From Saccharomycopsis malanga (lineage: Eukaryota; Ascomycota; Saccharomycetes; Ascoideales; Saccharomycopsidaceae): DNA of 64,000 nt. The translations under genes were made by a program, and so were the position numbers. Below are positions 33,092-42,350 of this stretch, piece by piece (position 1 is the stretch's first letter; every line of letters begins with the position of its first letter). The notes under the pieces are model-generated. The model did no database searches. It saw only the letters and a list, made by a program, of their open reading frames with translations, and was not told the DNA's origin. The stretch is from positions 2,604,001 through 2,668,000 of the forward strand of contig CP025321.1 of assembly GCA_004014935.1 (NCBI GenBank). Direction: 5' to 3'.

Positions 33092-34375
33092 TTATTTGCA
33101 GTCTTGATAAGTTCTCTTAGAGACTGGGTTTGGAATAACACCGTTCTTGATCAAGACTTGGAAATCCCATTGGTCAGAATTACCCATCTTCCAGTTCCAG
33201 AAGAACCAACCGTAGTTCTTTTCAAAAGCGTTGAATTCAGCCTGAACAAATCTACTGATTTTGTTTTTATCATCAGCACTCCATTGAGAGATCTTTTTGG
33301 TGTAGACAGAATTGCTGTCGGCGTTCCAAGCAGCAGTGAACTCACCAACAACTTCCTTGTAGCTAAGAGAAGCAAGTTGATTACCCCAGGTGCAAACTTG
33401 TTTGATTTTGTCTTCGTAGGACTTGGATTTGTAGGTGTTATCGTACAACATGTATAAATGAGTGTCATATACAATATTTTTTTGGGTGTTGTAAGGCTTA
33501 CCATTCCATGCGCCTTGGTATTGGTAACCGTCATGAAGAATGATGTTTTGTTTGGAACCAACCTTGTTTCTTATTCTGTTGATAGTGTCCTGGTAAAAGT
33601 TGGATAAAGTGTCCATAGAAACACCGCCATTACCTCCCACCAATGGTTCATTAAGAAGCTCGATACCAATCACAGTGTCCTTGTAAGTAGCACCGCCATA
33701 AGTAGCAAAGACATACTGAAGAATCTGTTTGGTTTGTTCAATGTTGTCATAGGCGTTCCAGTCATGACGGTTCTTATGACCAGAAGAATCATATCCGTTT
33801 TGAGATCCTGGAGAACCGTGGACATCAATCCAGACCTTGATACCATGGTTTTTGGCCCAGCCCAAGGCTTTTTTAAGATACGCTTCTTGACCACCCTTGT
33901 AGTATTTGTCGGTGCCCATTAATTTGAAGGCCCAGTAGCCAATAGGGATTCTGACTGCATTCAAGCCGTAGCTTTTCATTTGGGCAAAATCGTTTTCGGT
34001 GATAAAAGAACTGAAATGGGATTCCAATAATGAACCACATTTGGCATAGCCCAACTTATCGCAGAATGAAAATTCGTCTTCTGGAATAGATCCACTAGGA
34101 AAGTTGGTTTTACTGAAAAGATCGGTGTTCATCCATGGTTCCAACAATAACCAACCACCCAAGTTCACACCCCTGATAGGGTCTTTACCTTTCTGGTAAG
34201 CTTGGAAATCGCCGTAACCGCCTTGGTTGGAATCTTTTCTATTGTTCCAAGTGAGGAAATAGGCTGAGGAAGGTGCACCTCTCTTTTCAAGCTGAGTAGT
34301 TGGAAGAGCTTCTACCAGACTGAGGGCAGAAAGCAAGCACACTGCGTATGTCAAAAGTGTTTGAGTGCCAAACAT
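33092..34375 (-). CDS. XOG1: Secreted exo-1,3-beta-glucanase (GH5), XOG1/EXG1-like
   Basis: A 427-residue GH5 exoglucanase, close to yeast Exg1 and Candida Xog1. A signal peptide (1-23) ends near VEALP, and LEKR at about residues 29-32 is a Kex2 processing site. The catalytic domain runs from GVNLGGWLLLEPWM. The acid/base Glu lies in ELLNEPLVGG and the nucleophile Glu in VVGEFTAAW; HGSPGSQNG, WFFWNWKMG and QVCTWGNQ are typical. The length matches the family (about 430-450 residues) and there is no Ser-rich insert or GPI tail, so it is likely secreted to the wall space for glucan remodelling. A CATGCATGA motif lies about 215 bp upstream of the start, at 34592-34600. Confidence 0.93.
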   Translation of the reverse strand: MFGTQTLLTYAVCLLSALSLVEALPTTQLEKRGAPSSAYFLTWNNRKDSNQGGYGDFQAYQKGKDPIRGVNLGGWLLLEPWMNTDLFSKTNFPSGSIPEDEFSFCDKLGYAKCGSLLESHFSSFITENDFAQMKSYGLNAVRIPIGYWAFKLMGTDKYYKGGQEAYLKKALGWAKNHGIKVWIDVHGSPGSQNGYDSSGHKNRHDWNAYDNIEQTKQILQYVFATYGGATYKDTVIGIELLNEPLVGGNGGVSMDTLSNFYQDTINRIRNKVGSKQNIILHDGYQYQGAWNGKPYNTQKNIVYDTHLYMLYDNTYKSKSYEDKIKQVCTWGNQLASLSYKEVVGEFTAAWNADSNSVYTKKISQWSADDKNKISRFVQAEFNAFEKNYGWFFWNWKMGNSDQWDFQVLIKNGVIPNPVSKRTYQDCK

Positions 34376-35205
34376 TTTCTGCTAGGGTTTGATAAATGAG
34401 TGTCGAGAAGTTGGATATATATGGGTAAACGAATGTAAGTGCCTATTGGCAGTTGCTGTAGATCAAAACGAATGACTGTTGGTGTTGATGGACTTTCATT
34501 GTTCAAAGAAGACTCAATCATCAAAAGCTGATATATGGCATGCTTTATACTTCTGAAATGACAGCAGATGTTGAATGGTACCATCAAAGCCCATGCATGA
34601 TTTGTCTTATTGAGTACCATGCAGTAACTAAACATCGACTTCACCATGGGTTCGCTACCCAACTAGTTGTACCACTAGCGGAATTTCCGAGCAAAGTCGC
34701 CTACAATGCTAAATCTTTGTATCCAAACAATCCTTAAGACATGAAGGATGAACCCTAACAATACCTTGGAACTGTCCAGTGCAGATCGATGTGAAACCGC
34801 TGTCAGAGCGGATCTTCTACATTCTGGGGAATGCTCACACTTTGGCTCATTTTACATATACATTTTGGCACTTTACATACTCATAAATATATAGACTGCT
34901 CATGAAGAAACAAACCTTCTTTGCCCTTCAGCTACAGTATGGACTAATCAAAAGTCTTCAGAAGAACATTATGATTTAGCCTAATTGACTTGTCTAATAT
35001 TACAATATCTGTTTCATATTTCTTGGAAACAATAACTTGCTCCACAGAACAAACGTGTCCCTAAAAAATCGTACTTCAAAGCTTTGACTACTATTGTCAC
35101 TTGCGCAAACTGGCTTCTTAGGTCATCCTCTGAATACCTTCATTCCCAAGTTACCGGAATTCATGAGTGCAATTCTATGGTAATTACAATGTTCCAAGAT
35201 GCCCA

Positions 35206-35214
35206 GCACGTGAC
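35206..35214. promoter_or_regulatory. E-box (CACGTG), Cbf1-type site
   Basis: GCACGTGAC, the reverse complement of the Cbf1-type sequence GTCACGTGC, about 220 bp upstream of the HSP10 start codon. Binding is inferred from the motif only. Confidence 0.45.
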
Positions 35215-35303
35215 TCCGGATTTCCGTGACGGTTTCATTTTACACCAGGGCACTATAACATATCAGGATCCGCGCTGTTTTCCGCCTCCGGCTACCGGTC
35301 CTT

Positions 35304-35316
35304 TTCGAGAAGATTC
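35304..35316. promoter_or_regulatory. Heat-shock element upstream of HSP10
   Basis: TTCGAGAAGATTC is a perfect alternating TTC-nn-GAA-nn-TTC array of three Hsf1 units, and a fourth near-unit (AGA instead of GAA) follows. It sits 20 bp upstream of the TATA box and about 115 bp upstream of the HSP10 start, where a heat-shock-controlled chaperonin would be expected to carry it. Confidence 0.75.
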
Positions 35317-35336
35317 GAAGATTTTTGTCAAAGGAC

Positions 35337-35344
35337 TATATAAA
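35337..35344 (+). promoter_or_regulatory. HSP10 TATA box
   Basis: TATATAAA, 87 bp upstream of the ATG and directly after the heat-shock element. Strong TATA consensus in the right order and spacing. Confidence 0.65.
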
Positions 35345-35430
35345 ATCTGCGAAGTTTTTCAGACTTTCCCCAGACAGTTCCACTCGATATCCATCGAACA
35401 ATCGCATCTATCCAGCAACATCAATCGAAA

Positions 35431-35872
35431 ATGGTAAGTGTAACAATGGGGAAATGTGCTTTCACCGTCATGTGTGAAAAGATGAGAATTTCACCGTTCT
35501 AATTTTTCATGTTGACATCCTTTGGAATAATCATGCTAATCAATTTCTTAGTCTACCACTCTTAAATCCGTCAAAGCCTTGCAACCTCTTTTCGACAGAA
35601 TCTTGGTCCAAAGAGCAAAGGCCGCCACTAAGACCAGCAACGGTATCTATCTTCCAGAAAAGAACTTGCCAAAATTGTCCCAAGCTACAGTCATCTCAAC
35701 TGGTCCAGGTGTTTCCGGTCCAGACGGCAAGGTTGTTCCAACCTCTGTCAAAGCTGGTGACGACATCTTGATTCCTTCTTTCGGCGGTCAATCCGTCAAG
35801 GTTGGCGAAGAAGAATACTTCATCTTCAGAGACCACGAGATTTTGGCCAAGATCAAACAAGCAAGCGAGTAA
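35431..35872 (+). CDS. HSP10: HSP10 mitochondrial co-chaperonin (GroES family), one intron
   Basis: The coding sequence joins 35431-35433 to 35552-35872, giving 107 residues (yeast Hsp10 has 106). Exon 1 is only the ATG; the intron starts GTAAGT. Exon 2 then reads STTLKSVKALQPLFDRILVQR, matching yeast STLLKSAKSIVPLMDRVLVQR. The mobile loop that binds Hsp60 (TSNGIYLPEK), the beta-barrel segment (DDILIPSFGG) and the C-terminal FRDHEILAKI are all present. It caps the Hsp60 chamber in the mitochondrial matrix. Without the intron the protein would lack its N terminus and an ATG, so splicing is needed. A heat-shock element and TATA box lie just upstream. Confidence 0.95.
35434..35551 (+). other. 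HSP10 intron (118 nt)
   Basis: Starts GTAAGTGT and ends TTTCTTAG. A branch-point-like TGCTAAT lies at 35534-35540, 11 nt before the acceptor. It is phase 0 and separates the start codon from the rest of the protein. Confidence 0.9.
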
Positions 35873-36240
35873 ACCAGTTAGCTGCTTGTTTTATCTATGA
35901 TTTACGAAGTTATGTCGTGCAGATTTAGTCAACTTGTAAATACAATGTATGAATCAATGCAATAGTTCTGTTGTATCCCGATTGTAGTCTCTTATAGCTT
36001 CAGTAACAACCATAAAATGCCTATTCTGGTTGGATAAATGTCATTATTATTAAACCTTACCTAAAGTGCTAAATACATAATTATAACGACGCACATAAAA
36101 AAATAATATACAGCCATGTCAAAAAATATCGATATAAAAAGGTAATTGGTCATTAAATAAACGTATAATTACAAAAAAAATATAGTGTACAATAGGGTCA
36201 TTAGCATAAAGCAATCTGGATTTGAATATTGAAGTCATTT
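35873..36240. terminator. Convergent 3' spacer between HSP10 and HOS4
   Basis: A 368-bp AT-rich spacer with A-runs near 36100-36180; no ORF or RNA gene seen. Confidence 0.4.
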
Positions 36241-39200
36241 TCACCATAAGTTTTTCTTGGTAGAGTCAATAACATTGAGCGCTTTGAAACGGCCCTGAAA
36301 TTTTCTTGGGCAATTTTGAGGAATTTGAATTTTCGTAAACAGTAGGTGTGTATCTGGATAAGCTTTTCTTTCAGTAGCAAGAGTTGTGATATGATTTAAG
36401 GATTCGTCGTTAAGGTATGAATAATCCATTTCAACCGCCTGCTCAGGACTAAACCATTTTTTTAGAAATTCATGTTTCTTTATCAACTGGGACTCAACCA
36501 CTGATAATCTCACCCAATTGAGCACTAGCAGTTGAAATTTTTTGCCTTCTGATCGAAACACCTCTAATCTTTTATCTAGGGCGGACAATCCATTGAATAA
36601 ACTTTCATCAACTGGTGGGTAATCGATCGGAGCTTTCAATAAAAGAGAACTGAAGAAATTCCACAATTTTCGCTGCTGTGAGGTGGTTACCGGACTTTTA
36701 GAGTCATTCAAAGCAGGAGCTTTTTCATATATGTTTACAAGCCCCGAAATAAGACTGATTTGAAGATCCACTACCCATTTTTCATTATCGATGATCACAT
36801 AGTATAATGGCAGGAATTTCACAGTGTTAGATAACACCGCCTGTTGGTCGGTTTCATTGAGTTGACTCAAGACATCATAATCATAAAAATTGACACATTG
36901 CAAACTGTATGGATAACTTTCACGTATTTTCTTTTTTAATGCAATTTCCTTTTGTCGTTCTTGTTCTAAAAGACGTTCTTTGAGTTCTTTTTCTTTTCTT
37001 TCCGCTTCCAATTGACCTTGTTTGCGTTTCTCTTCTTCGTGAAGTTTCTGCAACTTTCTTTCTTCTTCACGTTGCTTTTCTGCCTGTGAGATCCTAAGTA
37101 ATACTGCTTGTTGACGAGCGCGGATCTTCTCGGCCTTTTGCTGCTCGTACGCTTCTTTTTTCTTGCTTTGTTCCTTGGCCTTTGTTTTCGCCACTTTCTC
37201 AGCATGTGCCTTGAGATCTCCCACGCTTGGTTTTCTTTCGTCTTTGCTGGAAAACAATTTTGATGTTTTCAAAGGAACCTTAGTGGCCGACATAGTCTTG
37301 TTAGGTTTCAAGTTTGGTCTTTCAGAGCTCTTTTTCACTTTTTCCACACTACGCGACCGTTTATCTCCATCGTGTTTTTTACCATCAACAAAAGCCTCAT
37401 GCTTCTTGTCATTTGACAACGCCTCATCGCGTTTTTTATCTTCGGTTTCAGCAAACTTTGACTTTCTTTCGTTATCCTTTGGCGATTGTTTATGAATATC
37501 AGGTGATTCAGACCCTTCTGGAGTAGTTTCAAGTTTTCTTTTCTTGGTTTTATGGAGACCTAATTTTGATGATTTTTCTTCTTTATCATGAAATTCTACG
37601 CTTGAATCTTTTCGTTTAATTGACTTGTTATCATCAACGTCACTTGTCTTTCTTTTCAACAAATAGATTTCCTCTTGATCAGCCAAAACGCTTTCCTGGC
37701 ATATTTCAAGAGCGGTTTTCCCATCAGATTTTCTTTTCTTTAAAGGGTCGGCACCACTACTGAGCAACAACTTGACAATATCTAAATGATTTCTTCCAAC
37801 AGCATGCATCAATGCAGTGGTACCATCCTCAGCCACACCGTTGATCTCTGCACCGAAAGCTAAAAGAATGCTGACAATGTCCATGTGGCCGTTTCTAGAA
37901 GCAATGATGAGACAATCTACATCAGCCTTGCCACCTCCAGATAGATATTTACCAACAAAAGCATAATCACCCTCGGCAGCTTTTTTGTAAATTTCATTTC
38001 TGCCAGAACGAGACGTGAGATCCATCCAGAACAAATCGTTTCTGCTTTGCACATACCGGCTGGACCGTGAATGTTGACGATGGTGTTCGTCTCCCGAATC
38101 GTTTTCATTGGAACTAGCATCACTCATCAGATGATCACGTTTCACTTCACTGAACTCATTACGTTTCTTTAGCACCTCTTCCAACAAAGCCTCGCTTCCT
38201 GGTTCATCTGAGTCTTTCAAAAGCTCATAAATATTCTCGTTGACAGCATTAGAAATGTTAGGATTGGCACCATGCTCCAAAAGTAGTTTCACCACATCTA
38301 AATGACCATTTGCTGCTGCGTCAATCAACGGCGTGTCTAAATCTTCTGGTCCAGATTGGATATTTACATCAGCTCCATGCTTGATCAAAAGCTTTGCAAT
38401 ATCATAATGGCCTTTTAAAGCAGCTTCATGAAGTGATGAATTGCCAGCATAATCAGTATCATTGACATCCGCGCCTTCTTTGATAAGTTGTTCAGCTATA
38501 TCATATTTACCCTTATCGCAAGCTCGTTGCAACTTCAGTCTACCGCTGGCATCACGTCCTACCCTGGTCTTTCTGTTACTTGAAGTGGCACGTTGGCTCT
38601 CGCTTGGCCTTTTACGTTCCCCAGACCGAGACAAACTAGGCTTTTCATCGTGGTGATACTCAGACTTGCGCACTAATCTACCTCTGCCTCTTCTTGATCT
38701 AGGAGGGTAATCTGCAATAACTGTCTCTGCCTCAGAATTGTCATCTGCTCCTGACGAATAAACTTCTTCCTCTTCATCACTTTGATTTTTGGCTGCTTGG
38801 TCGTTCTCGTACTCCTTCAATTCCAAAGTAGCCCGGTTTTTATAAGTATCCATATCAACAATGTCTTTTTCTTCTTTTACCTCTTGTATCGGTGGTTCTT
38901 CTGGAACCTGACGATGACCTCTTGTCTTTTTGACAGTGATATTGATCCCACCGTCTTCATCGTCACTGCTTTGATGCGATAAGTTTATATCACTCAATGG
39001 CGAAGATCTAAGCGTTGCAGTGTAAGGTTGCCGAGGACTTAAAGGTTCCGAAGGATTCAGTTTCTTGTCTTCCGGTATCTCTTTGTTAGTTTTTAACATG
39101 TTTTTGTTAACCTCTGAAGAATCTGTATTAGTAGGTTTATCAGTTTCAAGTTTAGTTTCTTCCTTTATACTGGTATCTTTGATACCCTTAGCATCATCTT

Positions 39201-41142
39201 TGATACTGAGATCTTCTGTAATGACAGGCTTTGTCTCATCAGGCTTAGCATCAATCTTCTTCTCTTGGCTCACTAGCAACTCATCCTTTAACTGTTGACT
39301 ATCTGCAGGGACATTTTCAACCTCAGAAGGAGCATTATAGTCCTCATCATCGTCATCATCGATAATCCTAATTCTGCTCTTAATGGTATTTTCATGAGTC
39401 TTAACATGTTTATCCGGTTCTGTACTATGTCTGCTCTGTTTGATATGTTTGAACTCTTTGACTGCCTTGTGGTCTTTATTTTCCAGTATTTCTTTACGAT
39501 CATTTACTTCTTTCTGACTTTTCTCCTTGGAATTTTTCAAATCTTTTTGGTTTTTGATATCTTTATGAGATTTGATATCAGCTACCTCTTTCTTTAGATT
39601 ATCCGATTCTGGTTTGTGTTCTTCTTTTTTACTTTTATGTTCATGTTTGTCAAGTCTTTGGTCAGGAGATACAGACCGTACACCATCTTCCCTCTTAGCA
39701 TGTTCGGATTGGACTTTGGCAATCGTCTTTGGCGAGTCTGAATTGGATCTTGTTAGAGCATCTAATGGTGTATTCTTCTTCTCAGCTTTTACATTCACAT
39801 CTTTATGCGAATCGTGTTTCTTTGGCACATCTTTGAATAAACTGCTTTTCTTTGTTTTATCTTTGAAAAGATCACTTTTTTTCATTAATGTACTTGCTGG
39901 TTTGACTTTTGGCTTGTTATCTTTGAACAAACTATGCTTCTTGTTAGGATCTTTATTTAATTCAAACTTTTTGACCACTTCTTTGATTTTCTGTTTTTTA
40001 CCATCGGAGTCGGTTCGTTTAATCTTGTCACCATGTTTAGAGGATACTGCCGAATCTTTGGCCGGTGACCCATTATCATGTTTATTCTTGTATTTGCGAA
40101 TATCGTCAGAATTCACCTTGCTACTTTTCACTTTATGTTCACTAGACAACTTGTCAGATGAATGCAGCTTTTTAGGAGCAGCTGTCAACTTTTCTTTCCC
40201 TTTCGGGGAACCCACTTTTGGTGAGCCTACTTTTGGTTTCTTATGGTCAGACATGGTGTTATCAATCGAAGAGGCAGATATGGTTCTTTTCAACTCTGAA
40301 TGCTGAGGTAGTGGCTTATGGCCCATAGTATCAGGCTCTGAAGTATGTGCTTTTTCCTTCTTTTTGAACGCTGGTATATGTGTAGGAGTCCCCATTTTAG
40401 GGCTCTTTTGTATAGGAGCAACGCTCACTGACTCTTGTTTCAATGGCTGGACAATGTCTTTAGTACTTTCTAGCTTGTCATGCATTTTTACTGCATTTCG
40501 CGGTTTATCAGACTCTTTTGGTTGTTCTTCTATAGCTTTTACAGGTTTACTATCTGATTTTATATCTGATTTTATATCTGATTTTATATCTTCTACTTTG
40601 TCGTTACTCTTCAGTTTATCTACACTTTCATTGGTCTGAGTCTCATTCCGAACGTCATGATCAGAAGACTCAATTGCATTCACCGGTGGTCTCCTTATAT
40701 CACTTTTCACTATGTATGACTCAGTACCATCTTTCTTCTGTTGGGACTTGTTTCTCTGAGAATCATGTATATATACCGAACCTCGAGACCGGTTGGAGTT
40801 ATAAGGCTGGTATCCATTGTATTTTCTCTTGTTCGAAAACATAGAATTTGAAGAAGAATTATTATTGTAGCCATAACCACTGCCTGAATAATAACTGCCC
40901 TGTGATTTGGAGAACATTGACGACCTTTTTGGTGGATAATATGAATTGGAAGACGATGCCGACGAAGCCGAGCCGCCTGGCGATGAGTATGGTCTCATAT
41001 TCGATGATGAACGCTTATTATTGTCAGCGCCATTATTGCCTCTATTATTACCGCTCCCACCACCATCGTTCTTTCCGGAATAGCTCGAATAGTACGGGTA
41101 CGGCTTGTAATAATCCTTCTTGTTGTTGTAATCGCCACCCAT
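36241..41142 (-). CDS. HOS4: HOS4-like ankyrin-repeat subunit of the Set3 histone deacetylase complex
   Basis: A 1633-residue nuclear protein like yeast Hos4, a subunit of the Set3/Hos2 deacetylase complex that tempers meiotic genes in yeast and hyphal growth in Candida. The first 850 residues are disordered: a Gly/Ser/Tyr/Asn-rich start, then long Lys/Asp/Glu/Ser-rich sequence including a triple DIKS repeat. Two ankyrin blocks follow (about residues 865-965, with LHEAALKGHYDIAKLLIKHGADVN, and 1040-1155, with LMHAVGRNHLDIVKLLLSSGADP). A Glu/Lys/Arg-rich coiled coil (about 1330-1420) precedes a conserved folded C-terminal domain (SYPYSLQCVNFYDYD to the end). This order matches Hos4. Start ATG at 41142. 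Confidence 0.88.
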   Translation of the reverse strand: MGGDYNNKKDYYKPYPYYSSYSGKNDGGGSGNNRGNNGADNNKRSSSNMRPYSSPGGSASSASSSNSYYPPKRSSMFSKSQGSYYSGSGYGYNNNSSSNSMFSNKRKYNGYQPYNSNRSRGSVYIHDSQRNKSQQKKDGTESYIVKSDIRRPPVNAIESSDHDVRNETQTNESVDKLKSNDKVEDIKSDIKSDIKSDSKPVKAIEEQPKESDKPRNAVKMHDKLESTKDIVQPLKQESVSVAPIQKSPKMGTPTHIPAFKKKEKAHTSEPDTMGHKPLPQHSELKRTISASSIDNTMSDHKKPKVGSPKVGSPKGKEKLTAAPKKLHSSDKLSSEHKVKSSKVNSDDIRKYKNKHDNGSPAKDSAVSSKHGDKIKRTDSDGKKQKIKEVVKKFELNKDPNKKHSLFKDNKPKVKPASTLMKKSDLFKDKTKKSSLFKDVPKKHDSHKDVNVKAEKKNTPLDALTRSNSDSPKTIAKVQSEHAKREDGVRSVSPDQRLDKHEHKSKKEEHKPESDNLKKEVADIKSHKDIKNQKDLKNSKEKSQKEVNDRKEILENKDHKAVKEFKHIKQSRHSTEPDKHVKTHENTIKSRIRIIDDDDDEDYNAPSEVENVPADSQQLKDELLVSQEKKIDAKPDETKPVITEDLSIKDDAKGIKDTSIKEETKLETDKPTNTDSSEVNKNMLKTNKEIPEDKKLNPSEPLSPRQPYTATLRSSPLSDINLSHQSSDDEDGGINITVKKTRGHRQVPEEPPIQEVKEEKDIVDMDTYKNRATLELKEYENDQAAKNQSDEEEEVYSSGADDNSEAETVIADYPPRSRRGRGRLVRKSEYHHDEKPSLSRSGERKRPSESQRATSSNRKTRVGRDASGRLKLQRACDKGKYDIAEQLIKEGADVNDTDYAGNSSLHEAALKGHYDIAKLLIKHGADVNIQSGPEDLDTPLIDAAANGHLDVVKLLLEHGANPNISNAVNENIYELLKDSDEPGSEALLEEVLKKRNEFSEVKRDHLMSDASSNENDSGDEHHRQHSRSSRYVQSRNDLFWMDLTSRSGRNEIYKKAAEGDYAFVGKYLSGGGKADVDCLIIASRNGHMDIVSILLAFGAEINGVAEDGTTALMHAVGRNHLDIVKLLLSSGADPLKKRKSDGKTALEICQESVLADQEEIYLLKRKTSDVDDNKSIKRKDSSVEFHDKEEKSSKLGLHKTKKRKLETTPEGSESPDIHKQSPKDNERKSKFAETEDKKRDEALSNDKKHEAFVDGKKHDGDKRSRSVEKVKKSSERPNLKPNKTMSATKVPLKTSKLFSSKDERKPSVGDLKAHAEKVAKTKAKEQSKKKEAYEQQKAEKIRARQQAVLLRISQAEKQREEERKLQKLHEEEKRKQGQLEAERKEKELKERLLEQERQKEIALKKKIRESYPYSLQCVNFYDYDVLSQLNETDQQAVLSNTVKFLPLYYVIIDNEKWVVDLQISLISGLVNIYEKAPALNDSKSPVTTSQQRKLWNFFSSLLLKAPIDYPPVDESLFNGLSALDKRLEVFRSEGKKFQLLVLNWVRLSVVESQLIKKHEFLKKWFSPEQAVEMDYSYLNDESLNHITTLATERKAYPDTHLLFTKIQIPQNCPRKFQGRFKALNVIDSTKKNLW
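40550..40596 (-). repeat. In-frame 12-bp repeats in HOS4
   Basis: Tandem units on the plus strand of TCTGATTTTATA, encoding repeated DIKS in the disordered part of HOS4. Short slippage-type expansion. Confidence 0.75.
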
Positions 41143-41430
41143 CTGTCTTTGCGTCTAGTATATATTTGGGGCGTGTGTTTGTCGTGTTATAACCTGGTCT
41201 TCTGTTTTCGTGCATGTATAATTAATCGGGCTAATATGATGCTATACCACACATCAGCACATATATCTCTTATAGACTGTTGCACAAATTAGCCTAAGCA
41301 CACAAACAGTGCAGTTTGTCCAGTTTGAGCGTATCTTTCCACCTCTTTTTAACTGCCTCTTATCATCACTAATGTTATACATGTCTTGTCTTGTCATTAT
41401 TCAAAAAAATCTCAAAATTTGGCTGGTGGG

Positions 41431-41467
41431 TTACCCGGACCAATTAATTAACATATAATCCGGGTAA
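41431..41467. promoter_or_regulatory. Inverted pair of Reb1 sites upstream of HOS4
   Basis: TTACCCGG at 41431-41438 and CCGGGTAA at 41460-41467 form an inverted repeat that extends to about 14 of 15 bases per arm (41425-41439 and 41459-41472). TTACCCG is the core recognised by the yeast general regulatory factor Reb1, which opens nucleosome-free promoters. Located about 290-330 bp upstream of the HOS4 start. Confidence 0.6.
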
Positions 41468-41604
41468 TCACCAACTGTCGTATTATACAAGTTGGCCATA
41501 CCTATAGTTTTCGTATATAGGTGCTTTGTCTAAAAAGACTTGTTAGAGCCCAATCATGTCCTGTTGATCATATTCTTCTCACCTAATTGGTTGAAAAGTA
41601 AGCA

Positions 41605-41636
41605 CTAGACTTTTGTCTAGGTCATGTTTCAGACAG
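41605..41636. repeat. Hairpin and dispersed 19-bp repeat, copy 2
   Basis: CTAGAC-TTTT-GTCTAG (41605-41620) is a perfect 6-bp stem with a 4-base loop. It overlaps the 19-mer TAGGTCATGTTTCAGACAG (41618-41636), also found at 11272-11290. Confidence 0.6.
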
Positions 41637-41666
41637 GTACACTTGCTTGTTCAGCATCGTAAAAAG

Positions 41667-41756
41667 TGTTCGTCTTGGGAATTGAACCCGTGTTCGTTCC
41701 TGTTAGGTCTTTTCTCTCTTCTCCGAGAACGCAGGCCACTGAGCCATACGGCCCAC
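41667..41756 (-). pseudogene. tRNA-like sequence with Pol III boxes (decayed tRNA or SINE-like head)
   Basis: On the minus strand a box A (ATGGCTCAGTGG) is followed about 55 nt later by a perfect box B (GGGTTCAATTCCC), then TTTTT at 41661-41665 as a Pol III stop. However, the acceptor arms do not pair (5' GGCCGTA against 3' GACGAAC), the T stem has only three good pairs, and the anticodon arm closes on a six-base loop. It is therefore not a working tRNA. It could be a decayed tRNA, a short Pol III transcript, or the head of a SINE-like unit. Confidence 0.5.
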
Positions 41757-42198
41757 CGGCACTATAGTTTTCTAGTAATGGAAAAATGGAAGCAATAATT
41801 TGTTGAACCACTTGGGCTCGAAGCAGTTATGAATAGCTTTCTTGTTGTACTGTAAGTCCAATGGTCGAATGTGTTTACATAGACTGATTTGACATGAAGA
41901 AAAGCAAGCAAAATGGGTATTTTACTAACAAGTAAACGTTTTTATTATGCAATACAAGTTTGGTCTTACACGTTATTTACCATCAAAATACATGAACAAA
42001 TGTCCCGTGCCTTCAAAAAGGATATGCCGTAGTAAATGCAGCTTAGCCTCTCTGAGTAGCACGGTAACTTCGCTATATGGGATTCGTTTACCACAGCATC
42101 CTATAGGTTTGAAAATAAACAGTCGAAGCCATGGAGATAAAGTCCCAACAAAAAACACAATTTAGTTTTTGAAGCTTCTGGTAATTACAAGAACGTTT

Positions 42199-42300
42199 CT
42201 ACAAACTCGCTGCCGTGATCAATGGTATGGCCTCATACCTATCTTCCACAGCATGGCGTTTGACAAAACGCGTCAGCAAAAACCATTGTACAGGCAACAT
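42199..42300 (-). CDS. Doubtful 33-codon ORF behind an orphan promoter
   Basis: An ATG-initiated minus-strand frame (MLPVQWFLLTRFVKRHAVED then 13 more residues) starting about 50 nt after a TATA box and RRPE/E-box motifs. The basic-hydrophobic start resembles a mitochondrial presequence and could be exon 1 of a spliced gene, or the frame could be chance inside a structured RNA. No similarity recognised. Confidence 0.2.
   Translation of the reverse strand: MLPVQWFLLTRFVKRHAVEDRYEAIPLITAASL
42212..42271 (-). ncRNA. Possible structured ncRNA (two adjacent hairpins)
   Basis: Two perfect 6-bp hairpins with 4-base loops lie side by side: GGTATG/CATACC (42224-42239) and GCGTTT/AAACGC (42256-42271). 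The first is enclosed by a second stem, GCCGTG (42212-42217) with CACAGC (42247-42252), leaving an internal loop of 6 and 7 bases, rather like an H/ACA snoRNA pocket. No clear H box (ANANNA) or ACA box was placed, so the class is uncertain. The boundaries given are those of the hairpins only. Confidence 0.3.
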
Positions 42301-42350
42301 AACAAAACTTCAATTACTTGAAAATCAAAGGAAACTTAATCAAGAAAGCT

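Larger units (their letters stand above)
34376..35430. promoter_or_regulatory. Divergent promoter region of XOG1-like gene and HSP10
   Basis: A 1.06-kb divergent spacer. The right third holds an E-box, a heat-shock element and a TATA box for HSP10, listed separately. The left part holds TATATAT near 34413 for the glucanase gene. No supported ORF. Confidence 0.5.

Noticed and set aside
41947-42165. 72-codon plus-strand ORF (ATG start) opposite the orphan locus, with a 61-codon minus-strand frame
   Set aside because: All three frames are open by chance in a moderately GC-rich stretch; neither product has recognisable features.
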